From contig NZ_OCMY01000001.1 of NCBI RefSeq assembly GCF_900215435.1, positions 1,364,001 through 1,428,000 on the forward strand: a DNA stretch of 64,000 bases, written 5' to 3'. The notes under the pieces are model-generated. The model made no database searches. It was not told the DNA's origin and worked only from the letters and a program-made list of their open reading frames with translations. The stretch's first letter is position 1, and each line of letters begins with the position of its first letter. Source of the DNA: Candidatus Pantoea floridensis. Lineage in GTDB: Bacteria; Pseudomonadota; Gammaproteobacteria; Enterobacterales; Enterobacteriaceae. The translations under genes and the position numbers were made by a program. Below, one piece after another: positions 21,869-30,668 of the stretch.

Positions 21869-22758
21869 TACAAGCTCCCTGAACGAAATCTGGCCCATGA
21901 TAGCGTAAATATCGCTACGCCGCGCCGCTTCACCGCAGGAGTTTTGCTCTGTAATGGTGCACCACCGCAGGATTTCGCCGACGTTCCCGTCTATATGCGT
22001 AAAGCGCTTGACTAATTCTGCCAACTGAATAATCTGAAAGGCCGCACTTTTGTCGCGCTTTTCTCTACATCCTGTGCTAATCAGCACCCTGGCAGTCATG
22101 TCGTCTCATGGCTGCATGCCTTTATTGCATACCCATTCAACTTAAACGATTTTTTAATCACGTGTAGCGTGATTAATTTTACTAATGCCAGCGTGATTTT
22201 GATTCAAATATGACGCCATAAGAAAAACAGATACATGCTGTGCATCAGCCGCACCCAACAGAATTTAATGCTGCCATAAGCATCGATGCCAGCATTGTTT
22301 AGATATTAGAGGCACAGGTCACAGTGAGACGGCTCACAGTTACTGGGGGAATGGGAAGGGGAAGATTGACATAAATTTACGAGTAAAAAACTTATAAATC
22401 ATCACGTTAATCGTTAAAAAAGCAGATTACCCTCAACAAAGCTGGCTATTTGACCTGAGTTCGCTTTCCCGATAAGTTGGAATTCCACTGGGAGCTTTCC
22501 TGGTGGGGCTGTGTCTCGGCATATCTATGCAGCAAGAAGACTCCCTCTAGATGCAAGCTATCTCCCGAAAGAGACCGGATTAAAGAGCAGCTCATTAAGG
22601 ACGTGACAACAGTGTCTTAAGAGCCTTTGCTCGGTGTTGCGACGCCCGCTCTTTACGGAGCGGCACAAGAATTGATACCGCAGCCTTTGCAGCTTCAGTC
22701 ACGCTGCGGTACGCGAAAAAATGCAGGTAATGTCAAAAGAAGTTTAAGGAGACTCTCA
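21869..22758. promoter_or_regulatory. arcB-gltB divergent intergenic region and GOGAT-gene leader
   Basis: This 890-base region lacks a convincing gene (yhcC of E. coli is absent). It contains an inverted repeat with 9-base arms TTAATCACG/CGTGATTAA (22154-22176), a CRP-like site AGTGAGACGGCTCACA (22323-22338), and two hairpins close to the start of the downstream gene: CCGCTC/GAGCGG (22646-22663) and TACCGCAG/CTGCGGTA (22676-22711). No T run follows the hairpins, so they are not simple terminators. A ribosome site AAGGAGA precedes the ATG at 22759. Confidence 0.5.
22323..22338. promoter_or_regulatory. CRP-like site upstream of the glutamate synthase gene
   Basis: AGTGA-N6-TCACA differs from the CRP half-site consensus TGTGA-N6-TCACA at one base. 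It is 420 bases upstream of the start codon, so its relation to that gene depends on an unmapped promoter. Confidence 0.4.
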
Positions 22759-25700
22759 ATGTCCACGCAAAAACCGAATCCCTATGGTTTGTATGATCCA
22801 TCAGCCGGAAGTGATAGCTGTGGTGTAGGTTTCATTACCCGTAAGGACGGCGAGCAGACCCATGAGATCCTGCAGATGGCCCATAGCGCGCTGTGCACGG
22901 TACCGCACCGTGGCGGCATGTCCGCCGAAGGCGTGGGCGATGGCGCTGGCGTTAACGTCGATCTCTCCCTGAACTTCTTCCGCAAGGTCACAGGTCTGGC
23001 GCTGGAAGCTGCCCGTTTTGGCGTGGGTAACTTCTTTGTGCCCAAAGACGCGGAACTGCGCGCTAACGCTGAACGTCTGGTAGAAGAAACGCTGGCGGCA
23101 CACAACTTCCCGGTATTAGTGAAACGCGATATGCCGCTGGACGGCAGTGTGACGCGCCCGGCTGCCCTGCAATTCCAGCTGCCGATTGTACAATGGGTTT
23201 TTGCTGCGCCGCAGGAAGTGACTGACCAACTGGAATTCGAGCGCCAGATTTATCGCGCGCTGCTGGATATCGAAGCGCGCGCCTTTACCGAAAGCGAATT
23301 CGGCGGCCTTTATCCGCTGTCGCTCTCCTCGCGCACCCAGGTATTTAAAGCCCGCCTGAACTCCAACGAAGTGATTCCTTACTTCAAAGATTTAACCGAT
23401 GCCGACCATCAGGTGCGCGGGTTGTTCTTCCATACCCGCTTCTCCACCAACACCGATCCGCATACCACCATGGCGCAACCGTTCCGCTTGATGGCGCACA
23501 ACGGCGAACTGAATACCGATCGCAAAAACCGTATTGCCGAAGCGGCACTGATGCTGGCGCGTGGAAAGAAAATTGTGCGCCCTAAAGGTCAGTCCGACAG
23601 CTCACGTCTGGACCAGAGCATTCACAGCCGCTTGATGGAAGATAACCTCGACCTGATCAACGCCGTTGTTTCCATGATGCCACCGGCCTGGGAGAACGAT
23701 ACGTCGCTCTCAAATGAAGTACGCGCCATGCTTGAGTACTTCTCATTATATGAAGAGAAAAACGATGGCCCGGCCGCGCTGATCTTTGGTAATGGTGAAG
23801 TGATTGGTGCCCGTCTTGACCGTCTCGGTCTACGTCCGCTGCGTTCCGTTGAAACGGCGGAATATATCGGAGCCATGTCGGAAGCGGGCCAGATCGCCTT
23901 CCCTCCGGAAAGCGTGCTGCGTCGCGGCCGTATCGAAGCGGGCGGTATGCTCTATTACGATCACAAAGAGAAACGCTCTTACACCACCGTGGAAGCGCTG
24001 GAAAAACTGGCGGCGGAGAAGGATTACCTGTCGCTGCTGAGTAAAGCGCGTGTCGACCTCGCCGATCTGCCAGAAATTCAGGCTGAGCAGCTCGGCTCTC
24101 CGCTGCGTTATCGTGGTGACCTGCAAACCTATCAGCGTTTTGTGGCCTACTACTACAACCAGGAAAGCTTCAAATTCATGATGGACCCGATGCTGCAAAC
24201 CGGCGCTGAGAAGATCTCAGCGATGGGTTACGGCAACGCCATCAACGGCCTGTCCGACCACGAAGGCGGCATGGCGCACTACTTCTCGCAACGCTTTGCC
24301 CAGGTCACTAACCCGCCGCTTGACTCCATCCGTGAAGCGGACGGCATGACGCTGCGCGTTGCCCTGGGTGCGAAACCGCACCTGGGTCGCAGCAAGGGCC
24401 AGCAAATCATCGTACCAACACCAATTTTGACGCACCTCGACATGCTGCGCCTGCGCGAACAAACCGTCGCGCCTTATGCGCGCTTCGAGATGCTGTACGA
24501 GCCAGTCGTCGGCAAAGATATCGTCAGCCGCGCAGCTAATGCCAACGCGCTGGAAAAAGCCATTGATGACTTAGCGCAGCAGGTTGTTGATTTCGCACGC
24601 CAGCAAGGTGGTATCGCGGTAATTACCGACCGCCACATCTCCTCAACCCACGCGGCGATCCCGATGCTGCTGATGGTATCGGCGATTAACCAGCGTTTGG
24701 TGCAGGAAGGTCTGCGTCTGGATGTATCGCTGGTAGTAGAAAGCGGCCAGAGCATCTCTTCGCACCATATCGCGGCAACGCTGGGCTTCGGCGCTTCTGC
24801 CGTTTACCCACTCGGCGTGCAGATGCGTGCGGAAGAGAAATTCGGTGAAGGCGAAGAAGGTAACAAAGCCTTTAAACGCTATGCCAAAGCAGCAGAAAAA
24901 GCGCTAATGAAAACCATGGGCAAAGTGGGCCTGTGTACCGTTGAGAGCTACAGCTGCGGCGAGTTCTTCGAGCCTAACTTCCTGAATACCGACGATCCGG
25001 TATTGAAAAAGTATTTCCCGAATATCAAAACCCCCGTTGGCGGCGCCGGCTTCCCGGCTATCGCCCAAATGGCGGTCGACTGGCATCAAAGTGCGCTGAA
25101 AATTCAGGGCGAAGCGGAAGTCCCCTTGCTCGGCCTGTTCAAAGAGCGTGCTGAAGGTGCTGGCCATTCTTACGGCACCATTGCGGTACGCACCTTCATT
25201 GATATGACGGAGCAGCCGATTCGCTTTGCTAACAAAGAGCGCGAAGAGGACAACTTTATTCGCCTGATGACGCTGGCTAAACTGGATAACGCTTTCAATA
25301 TCAAAGCGGAAGCCTTTAAAGACAGCAGCTTCGAGCGCATCCCGAATGATGTTATCGATAACTTTGCCATCACGCCCGATTACCGTCAGTTCTCCAGCCT
25401 GATGCATGCCGAGCGTAAACGTCGTCCTGCGGCGCTGCGGGACATCCTCGCGCTGCCTTGCGATTTGACGCACGTGGATAGCGAAGCGGAATTCGGCCGT
25501 AAGCTGGGCCGCTACTCGCTGGTTAACAACGGCTTCGCGACGCGCGGCCTGAAGTGTGAAGCGGTAAATGGCAGCCTGAATCAGTTCGAGCTGCGCCTGA
25601 TCGATGCGATTGCTGGCCTGAAGCCAGAGAATGAGCGCCTCGAAGCACTGTCGCGTGCGTTGAAAACGCGCTTCAGCGACGATATCGAAAGCAGCAATGT

Positions 25701-28290
25701 GGCAGATGGCGTTCTGCACATCACCGCTTACGGCAAAGCTGCGGATTATCTGTCGCTGATCTTCACTGCGCTGCCCTCGCTGCCGCTGGAAGAGATTCAA
25801 CCGGCACACGAAATTACCCGTACCTTTGCTTCCGGTGCCATGAGCCACGGTGCGTTGGTAGCGCCTGCGCACGAAGCGGTGGCGCACGGTACCAACATGG
25901 TGGGCGGCATGAGTAACTGCGGCGAAGGTGGCGAACACTATTCACGCCACGGCACCATCCGCGCCTCACGCATTAAACAGCTGGCGTCTGGACGTTTCGG
26001 CGTGTGGGCAGCTTATCTGGCCGACCCAATGCTGGAAGAGCTGGAGATCAAAATCGGCCAGGGCGCGAAGCCAGGTGAAGGCGGCCAGCTGCCAGCACCA
26101 AAAGTGACCGTTGAGATCGCGGCAGCCCGTGGTGGTACACCAGGCGTTGAGCTGGTTTCACCACCGCCGCACCACGACACTTACTCTATCGAGGATTTGG
26201 CTCAGCTGATCCACGACTGCAAAGCCGCGCGCGTGCGCGTCATTGTGAAACTGGTGTCATCCGAAGGCATCGGCACCATCGCCGTGGGCGTGGCGAAAGC
26301 CGGCGCGGACGTGATTAACGTGGCGGGTAACACCGGCGGTACCGGTGCAGCATCGGTCACCAGCCTGAAATATACCGGTCGCGTAGCGGAAATCGGCATC
26401 GCTGAAGTACACCAGGCGCTGTGCGCCAATGGCCTGCGCGACAAAGTGCAGCTGCGCTGCTCCGGCGCACAGCAGACCGGCAGTGATGTGATCAAATCTG
26501 CCCTGCTCGGCGGCGACAGCTTCGAGTTCGGTACCACCGCGCTGATGATGCTGAAATGCGTGATGGCGAAAAACTGTAACGTTAAATGCCCGGCCGGTTT
26601 AACCACCAACGCCGAAGCTTTTGATGGCGATCCGCGTCAGCTGGCGCAGTACTTCATCAACGTGGCGCAGGAAGTGCGTGAGTTCCTTGCTCGCCTCGGT
26701 CTGCGTTCACTGCGCGAAGCACGTGGCCGTTCTGATCTGCTGCATTTGATGGATCACCCGCTTGAAGTCGGCAAACTGGATCTGCGCGCCATGTTAACCG
26801 TGGTGCCAGAGCAAAAAATTGCTAAGCCGGTCTATCTGGAAAAAGATTTTGAGCTGGATGATGGCTGGGTCAATGAGCTGAAAACCCAGCTGGTTGGCGA
26901 GGCAAGCCGTGAAATCGCGCTGGGCGCGGGCATCACGCTGAACAACCGTAACAAGAGCGTGGGTGGACAGCTGGCAATTGATATCGAGCGCATGCTGAAC
27001 CACGAGCTCACTAAAGAGCAGCTGGCAGCGCTGCCTGCGGTGCTGAAAGATGACCGCGGTCGTCACTATCTGGCGCCAGCCACCGTGCTGATTAACACCA
27101 GTGGTTCTGCCGGCCAGTCGTTCGGCGCATTCTGCAACGACGGCATGCAGCTGAAACATTACGGCACCTGTAACGATGGCGTGGGCAAAGGTCAGTGTGG
27201 CGGCGAGCTGGTGGTGATGTCACCGGGCGGCGGCGCACAGGATAGCGATGGCAACGTCTTGATCGGTAACTTCGCCCTGTTTGGTGCCACCGGTGGTCGT
27301 CTGTTCGTACAGGGCCAGGCGGGTGACCGCTTCGCGGTGCGTAACTCTGGTGCCACCGCCGTGGTTGAAGGCGTCGGCGACTTCTGCTGTGAATACATGA
27401 CCAACGGCGCCATCCTTAACCTTGGCACCTTCGGTAAAGGCTTTGGCAACGGCATGAGCGGCGGTTTCGCCTACCAGTACGATCCTTATGGATCGCTGGC
27501 GGCACATGCAGCCGGTGATTCAGTCCTGTTTGGCTCCATCGCCGATGAAGATGAAATGGCGCAGGTGCATAAGCAAGCGGTGCTAACCATGCTGAACTGG
27601 CATCTGGAAGCGACCCAGTCACCGCGCGCTGCCTGGCTGCTGGAGAACTGGGAAACCGAGTGCCACCACTTTGTTTACGTGATGCCACGTTCGCTGCTGC
27701 TGTATCAGGATGGCACCGAAATCCTGAAAGCAAAATCGCGTAAAGATCTGCTCGAAGAGCTGTCGACGTCGCTGGCTGCGCATCAGGTCGCTAAATTCAA
27801 ATCGGCGTGGCGTGACGGTAAAACCATCGCCAACGGTGCCGTACCGGCCTACGGCGCGACCGATACGCTTGAGATGTTTGTGCTGCTGAATAACTACACC
27901 GTGCTGAGCCTCGCGCAGCAGCTGGCGTTGGGCAAACTGCCAAAAGGTACGGCGGTGGAAGATCCGGCCGTTGAGAAAGCCGTGCGTAATCTGCTGATGA
28001 CCGAAGATTTCGCGCTGATAAGCAAGCTACAACGTCATGCGCGCTCTGCGATTGAAAGCTATAGCGATGACGAGCTGGCAAGCCTGATCGCCGCTAAACG
28101 TATGGCGGATTATAAAGCGGCATTGACGCAACGTAACATTCGCTCCATGGACAGCCTGGCGACGTATGGCTGGATCATTTATCAGGATGCCTGCAACCGT
28201 GAGGTTCTTGGCCATCTGCCTGATTTCGAAGAGCTGTTTGCACGTGCTGCACTGCCAGAAATCGCTGCTGCGGTCGGGAAACTTTCCTGA
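22759..28290 (+). CDS. Large glutamate-synthase-like protein (GOGAT alpha-like, 1843 residues)
   Basis: The protein has GOGAT domains in the usual order. A class II glutamine amidotransferase domain comes first, with likely nucleophile Cys21 (after SDS, preceding GVGF), HTRFSTNT near residue 225 and MAHNGELNT near 246. The FMN-binding synthase domain starts near 1015 (ASGAMSHGAL, QGAKPGEGGQLP). Three cysteines at 1267, 1273 and 1277 could bind a 3Fe-4S cluster, and a GXGXG beta-helix lies near 1468-1575. Expected reaction: glutamine + 2-oxoglutarate + reductant to 2 glutamate. It differs strongly from E. coli GltB, which is about 1486 residues: the central region is longer and there is a helical C-terminal extension of about 270 residues. 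It sits in the gltBD position, but gltD is absent; a CysJ-like flavoprotein gene follows after 69 bases. Start chosen at the ATG with AAGGAGA ribosome site. Confidence 0.85.
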   Translation: MSTQKPNPYGLYDPSAGSDSCGVGFITRKDGEQTHEILQMAHSALCTVPHRGGMSAEGVGDGAGVNVDLSLNFFRKVTGLALEAARFGVGNFFVPKDAELRANAERLVEETLAAHNFPVLVKRDMPLDGSVTRPAALQFQLPIVQWVFAAPQEVTDQLEFERQIYRALLDIEARAFTESEFGGLYPLSLSSRTQVFKARLNSNEVIPYFKDLTDADHQVRGLFFHTRFSTNTDPHTTMAQPFRLMAHNGELNTDRKNRIAEAALMLARGKKIVRPKGQSDSSRLDQSIHSRLMEDNLDLINAVVSMMPPAWENDTSLSNEVRAMLEYFSLYEEKNDGPAALIFGNGEVIGARLDRLGLRPLRSVETAEYIGAMSEAGQIAFPPESVLRRGRIEAGGMLYYDHKEKRSYTTVEALEKLAAEKDYLSLLSKARVDLADLPEIQAEQLGSPLRYRGDLQTYQRFVAYYYNQESFKFMMDPMLQTGAEKISAMGYGNAINGLSDHEGGMAHYFSQRFAQVTNPPLDSIREADGMTLRVALGAKPHLGRSKGQQIIVPTPILTHLDMLRLREQTVAPYARFEMLYEPVVGKDIVSRAANANALEKAIDDLAQQVVDFARQQGGIAVITDRHISSTHAAIPMLLMVSAINQRLVQEGLRLDVSLVVESGQSISSHHIAATLGFGASAVYPLGVQMRAEEKFGEGEEGNKAFKRYAKAAEKALMKTMGKVGLCTVESYSCGEFFEPNFLNTDDPVLKKYFPNIKTPVGGAGFPAIAQMAVDWHQSALKIQGEAEVPLLGLFKERAEGAGHSYGTIAVRTFIDMTEQPIRFANKEREEDNFIRLMTLAKLDNAFNIKAEAFKDSSFERIPNDVIDNFAITPDYRQFSSLMHAERKRRPAALRDILALPCDLTHVDSEAEFGRKLGRYSLVNNGFATRGLKCEAVNGSLNQFELRLIDAIAGLKPENERLEALSRALKTRFSDDIESSNVADGVLHITAYGKAADYLSLIFTALPSLPLEEIQPAHEITRTFASGAMSHGALVAPAHEAVAHGTNMVGGMSNCGEGGEHYSRHGTIRASRIKQLASGRFGVWAAYLADPMLEELEIKIGQGAKPGEGGQLPAPKVTVEIAAARGGTPGVELVSPPPHHDTYSIEDLAQLIHDCKAARVRVIVKLVSSEGIGTIAVGVAKAGADVINVAGNTGGTGAASVTSLKYTGRVAEIGIAEVHQALCANGLRDKVQLRCSGAQQTGSDVIKSALLGGDSFEFGTTALMMLKCVMAKNCNVKCPAGLTTNAEAFDGDPRQLAQYFINVAQEVREFLARLGLRSLREARGRSDLLHLMDHPLEVGKLDLRAMLTVVPEQKIAKPVYLEKDFELDDGWVNELKTQLVGEASREIALGAGITLNNRNKSVGGQLAIDIERMLNHELTKEQLAALPAVLKDDRGRHYLAPATVLINTSGSAGQSFGAFCNDGMQLKHYGTCNDGVGKGQCGGELVVMSPGGGAQDSDGNVLIGNFALFGATGGRLFVQGQAGDRFAVRNSGATAVVEGVGDFCCEYMTNGAILNLGTFGKGFGNGMSGGFAYQYDPYGSLAAHAAGDSVLFGSIADEDEMAQVHKQAVLTMLNWHLEATQSPRAAWLLENWETECHHFVYVMPRSLLLYQDGTEILKAKSRKDLLEELSTSLAAHQVAKFKSAWRDGKTIANGAVPAYGATDTLEMFVLLNNYTVLSLAQQLALGKLPKGTAVEDPAVEKAVRNLLMTEDFALISKLQRHARSAIESYSDDELASLIAAKRMADYKAALTQRNIRSMDSLATYGWIIYQDACNREVLGHLPDFEELFARAALPEIAAAVGKLS

Positions 28291-28359
28291 TTATAGCTTT
28301 ACGGAACATGTGTAATTTAGACTTTATATTTTGATTGAACAGGATTGAGCGCCTTACCG

Positions 28360-30108
28360 ATGAAAATTCCTTACATTCCTGAAGATGCACCGTTTAACGG
28401 TGAGCAGAAATATTGGCTGGCGGGTTTTCTCGCCGGTCTCCACTCGCGCCTGCTGGTATTAGAAGACAAGCAGAGCGCACCGGCTGCCGGTGCCAACACG
28501 CAGCTGCATATCCTGTTCGGTTCACAAACCGGTAATGCCGAAGCGCTGTCGCAAACTGCCGCTAAAGCCGCGCGTGCCAAAGGTTTGGTGCCGGTGGTTC
28601 AGGCTCTGGGCGAAGTGGATCTGGATGTGTTCGCCACTATGCGTCACGTGCTGATCGTCACCTCGACTTATGGCGAAGGCGAAATGCCGGACAACGCCCA
28701 GCTGTTTTGGCAGGCGATTTCAGCCAGCACCGCACCGCGTCTGGAGCAGATGCACTTTGCAGTACTGGCGATTGGGGACACCGGCTACGACGGTTTCTGC
28801 CAGGCGGGTAAATTCATCGATATGCGTCTGGAACAGCTCGGTGCGAAACGCGTGGCCGATCGTATCGACTGCGATATTGATTTCGAAGAGCCGTCCAGCG
28901 AGTGGATTGGCACGGCAATGCCGCAGTTTGCCGCCAGCGCAGGCAGCAGCGGAACTGCACTTGAGAGCGCACCTGAAGCACCGGTCATTCCGGGCAGCAA
29001 TAAGCAGAACCCTTATGCTGCCGCATTGGCGACCAATAAGCGCCTGTCGGCTGAGGAGTCGGCTAAAGATATTCGTCACTTTGAATTCGATCTCACCGAC
29101 AGTGGTTTGAAATATGAAGCCGGCGATGCGCTGGGCGTGATCCCGGTGAACGACGCGGCGTTGGTTTCACTGCTGCTGGCCGAACTGAAAGCGGATTACG
29201 AAACGCCGGTGCCAGGCTTTGATCGCAACCTTGGCGATCTGCTGACGCACCAGTTCGAAATCTCTGAGCCATCACGCAAACTGATTGAGTGGGTTGGACA
29301 GCACACCACCAACCAGGAATTGCGTCACGTTTTGCAGCACGACGACAAAGATACTCTCGCCGTTTGGCTGTGGGGCAAAGATACGCTGGATCTGCTGCAG
29401 CTTGAGCTGACGTGCAGCCTCTCAGTGCCGGAATTCGTTGCCATGCTGCGCCCACTGCAGCACCGTGCGTACTCCATCTCGTCGAGCTCGAAAGCGCATC
29501 CAAATCAGGTGCATCTGACCATCGCTTCCGTGCGCTATCACAGCGGCGGCCGTGAGCGTAAAGGCGTGTGCTCAACCTACCTGGCTGAACGTGTTCGTCG
29601 TGGCGAAAAGCCGGCGATCTTCATTTCGCCCAACAAAGCGTTCCGCGTGCCGGCAAATGGCAATGCTCCGCTGATCATGGTGGGTCCAGGCACCGGCATC
29701 GCCCCGTTCCGCGCGTTCCTGCAGGAACGTCAGGCAACCGGCGCGCAAGGTAAAAACTGGTTGTTCTTCGGCGACCAGCATCAAGCACATGATTACATCT
29801 ATGAAGAAGAGCTGAGTGCGTGGCAGGAGAATGGCCTGCTGACAAACCTCGATCTCGCCTTCTCACGCGATCAGGAAGAGAAGATTTACGTGCAGAATCG
29901 CATGCTGGAGAAAGGCGCGGAGCTATACGCCTGGCTGCAGGATGGCGCCTACTTCTACGTGTGTGGCGATGCCTCACGTATGGCGAAAGATGTGGATGCC
30001 GCACTGTATGAAGTGGTTCGTCAGTTCGGCGGCTTGTCCAGCGAGCGTGCGGCAGCCTACATTGATCAGCTGAAGAAAGATAAACGCTACCTGCGTGACG
30101 TCTACTAA
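28360..30108 (+). CDS. CysJ-type NADPH diflavin reductase, probable partner of the GOGAT-like protein
   Basis: The 582-residue protein has a flavodoxin (FMN) domain (FGSQTGNAEALS near residues 48-60, STYGEGEMPDNA), a linker, then an FAD/NADPH ferredoxin-reductase module (RAYSISSSSKAH for FAD, GPGTGIAPFRAFLQER for NADPH ribose/pyrophosphate, YVCGDASRMAKDV) and C-terminal aromatic Tyr (RDVY). This is the architecture of sulfite reductase alpha subunit CysJ (599 residues in E. coli). There is no cysI or cysH beside it; the only neighbour in its operon is the glutamate-synthase-like gene, so a role as electron donor to that enzyme is inferred. A TTG five codons upstream (28345) is possible but the ATG at 28360 is preferred. 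Confidence 0.85.
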   Translation: MKIPYIPEDAPFNGEQKYWLAGFLAGLHSRLLVLEDKQSAPAAGANTQLHILFGSQTGNAEALSQTAAKAARAKGLVPVVQALGEVDLDVFATMRHVLIVTSTYGEGEMPDNAQLFWQAISASTAPRLEQMHFAVLAIGDTGYDGFCQAGKFIDMRLEQLGAKRVADRIDCDIDFEEPSSEWIGTAMPQFAASAGSSGTALESAPEAPVIPGSNKQNPYAAALATNKRLSAEESAKDIRHFEFDLTDSGLKYEAGDALGVIPVNDAALVSLLLAELKADYETPVPGFDRNLGDLLTHQFEISEPSRKLIEWVGQHTTNQELRHVLQHDDKDTLAVWLWGKDTLDLLQLELTCSLSVPEFVAMLRPLQHRAYSISSSSKAHPNQVHLTIASVRYHSGGRERKGVCSTYLAERVRRGEKPAIFISPNKAFRVPANGNAPLIMVGPGTGIAPFRAFLQERQATGAQGKNWLFFGDQHQAHDYIYEEELSAWQENGLLTNLDLAFSRDQEEKIYVQNRMLEKGAELYAWLQDGAYFYVCGDASRMAKDVDAALYEVVRQFGGLSSERAAAYIDQLKKDKRYLRDVY

Positions 30109-30121
30109 GACGCGCAGACAT

Positions 30122-30152
30122 AAAAAAACGGGCCAATCATCGGCCCGTTTTT
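30122..30152. terminator. Bidirectional terminator between the diflavin reductase gene and sspB
   Basis: Stem ACGGGCC/GGCCCGT at 30128-30148, preceded by seven A and followed by five T, between two convergent genes. Confidence 0.85.
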
Positions 30153-30172
30153 ATTTCACACTCTCAGACGCT

Positions 30173-30664
30173 TTATTTCACTACGCGGAGTGAAGGTCGT
30201 CCGCCACGCGGCGGCGGCGGCTCATCATCTGGCGAGTGATCGTCATCAGTCGCATCATCCGGACGATCGCCATCAATCACAGACATCATCGTCTCTTCCT
30301 GACCACTACCATCCTGATCTTCCGTCGCCAGCTCATAAGCCGGTTCCGGTTCGAACATGGTGCCAGCACCGTTTTCACGGGCGTAAATTGCCAGAACCGC
30401 AGCCATCGGCACAGAGACCTGACGCGGTACGCCACCAAAGCGCGCATTGAAACGCACTTCATCATTAGCGAGGTCAAGATTGCCTACCGCACGTGGCGCG
30501 ATGTTCAGAACAATCTGCCCATCGCGCGCATATTGCAGCGGCACCTGCACACCAGGCAGATTAATGTCGACCACCAAATGCGGCGTCAGCTGGTTATCAA
30601 GCAACCAGTCATAGAATGCACGCAGTAGATAGGGACGACGCGCCGTTAGTTGCGACATTTCCAT
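30173..30664 (-). CDS. sspB: ClpXP protease specificity-enhancing factor SspB
   Basis: The 163-residue adaptor has the ssrA-tag-binding domain (residues about 4-110: RPYLLRAFYDWLLDNQLTPHLVVD, NIAPRAVGNLDL, FNARFGG), an acidic flexible linker and the conserved C-terminal ClpX-binding motif RGGRPSLRVVK. It delivers ssrA-tagged peptides from stalled ribosomes to ClpXP. The frame extends to 30697, but MEMSQLTARRPY at 30664 aligns with the E. coli start. It follows sspA by 4 bases. Confidence 0.96.
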   Translation of the reverse strand: MEMSQLTARRPYLLRAFYDWLLDNQLTPHLVVDINLPGVQVPLQYARDGQIVLNIAPRAVGNLDLANDEVRFNARFGGVPRQVSVPMAAVLAIYARENGAGTMFEPEPAYELATEDQDGSGQEETMMSVIDGDRPDDATDDDHSPDDEPPPPRGGRPSLRVVK

Positions 30665-30668
30665 ACTA

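Noticed and set aside
21869..22099. N-terminal extension of ArcB by 77 residues
   Set aside because: The extension has no membrane or signalling features and the internal Met gives exact agreement with E. coli ArcB numbering (His292, Cys180, Cys241).
22366..22398. TTGACA with downstream TATAAA as promoter of the GOGAT-like gene
   Set aside because: The -35 is perfect, but the spacer to TATAAA is 21 bases, too long for sigma-70; no better -10 lies at 16-18 bases.
24904..25938. A 344-codon open frame on the minus strand inside the GOGAT-like gene
   Set aside because: It is fully antisense to a well-supported gene, has no ribosome site and no recognisable motif; it is a by-product of GC-rich codon use.
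28360..30108. Calling the diflavin reductase simply cysJ of assimilatory sulfite reductase
   Set aside because: The domain architecture fits, but cysI and cysH are absent and the operon partner is a glutamate-synthase-like gene, so a sulfur role is not supported by context.
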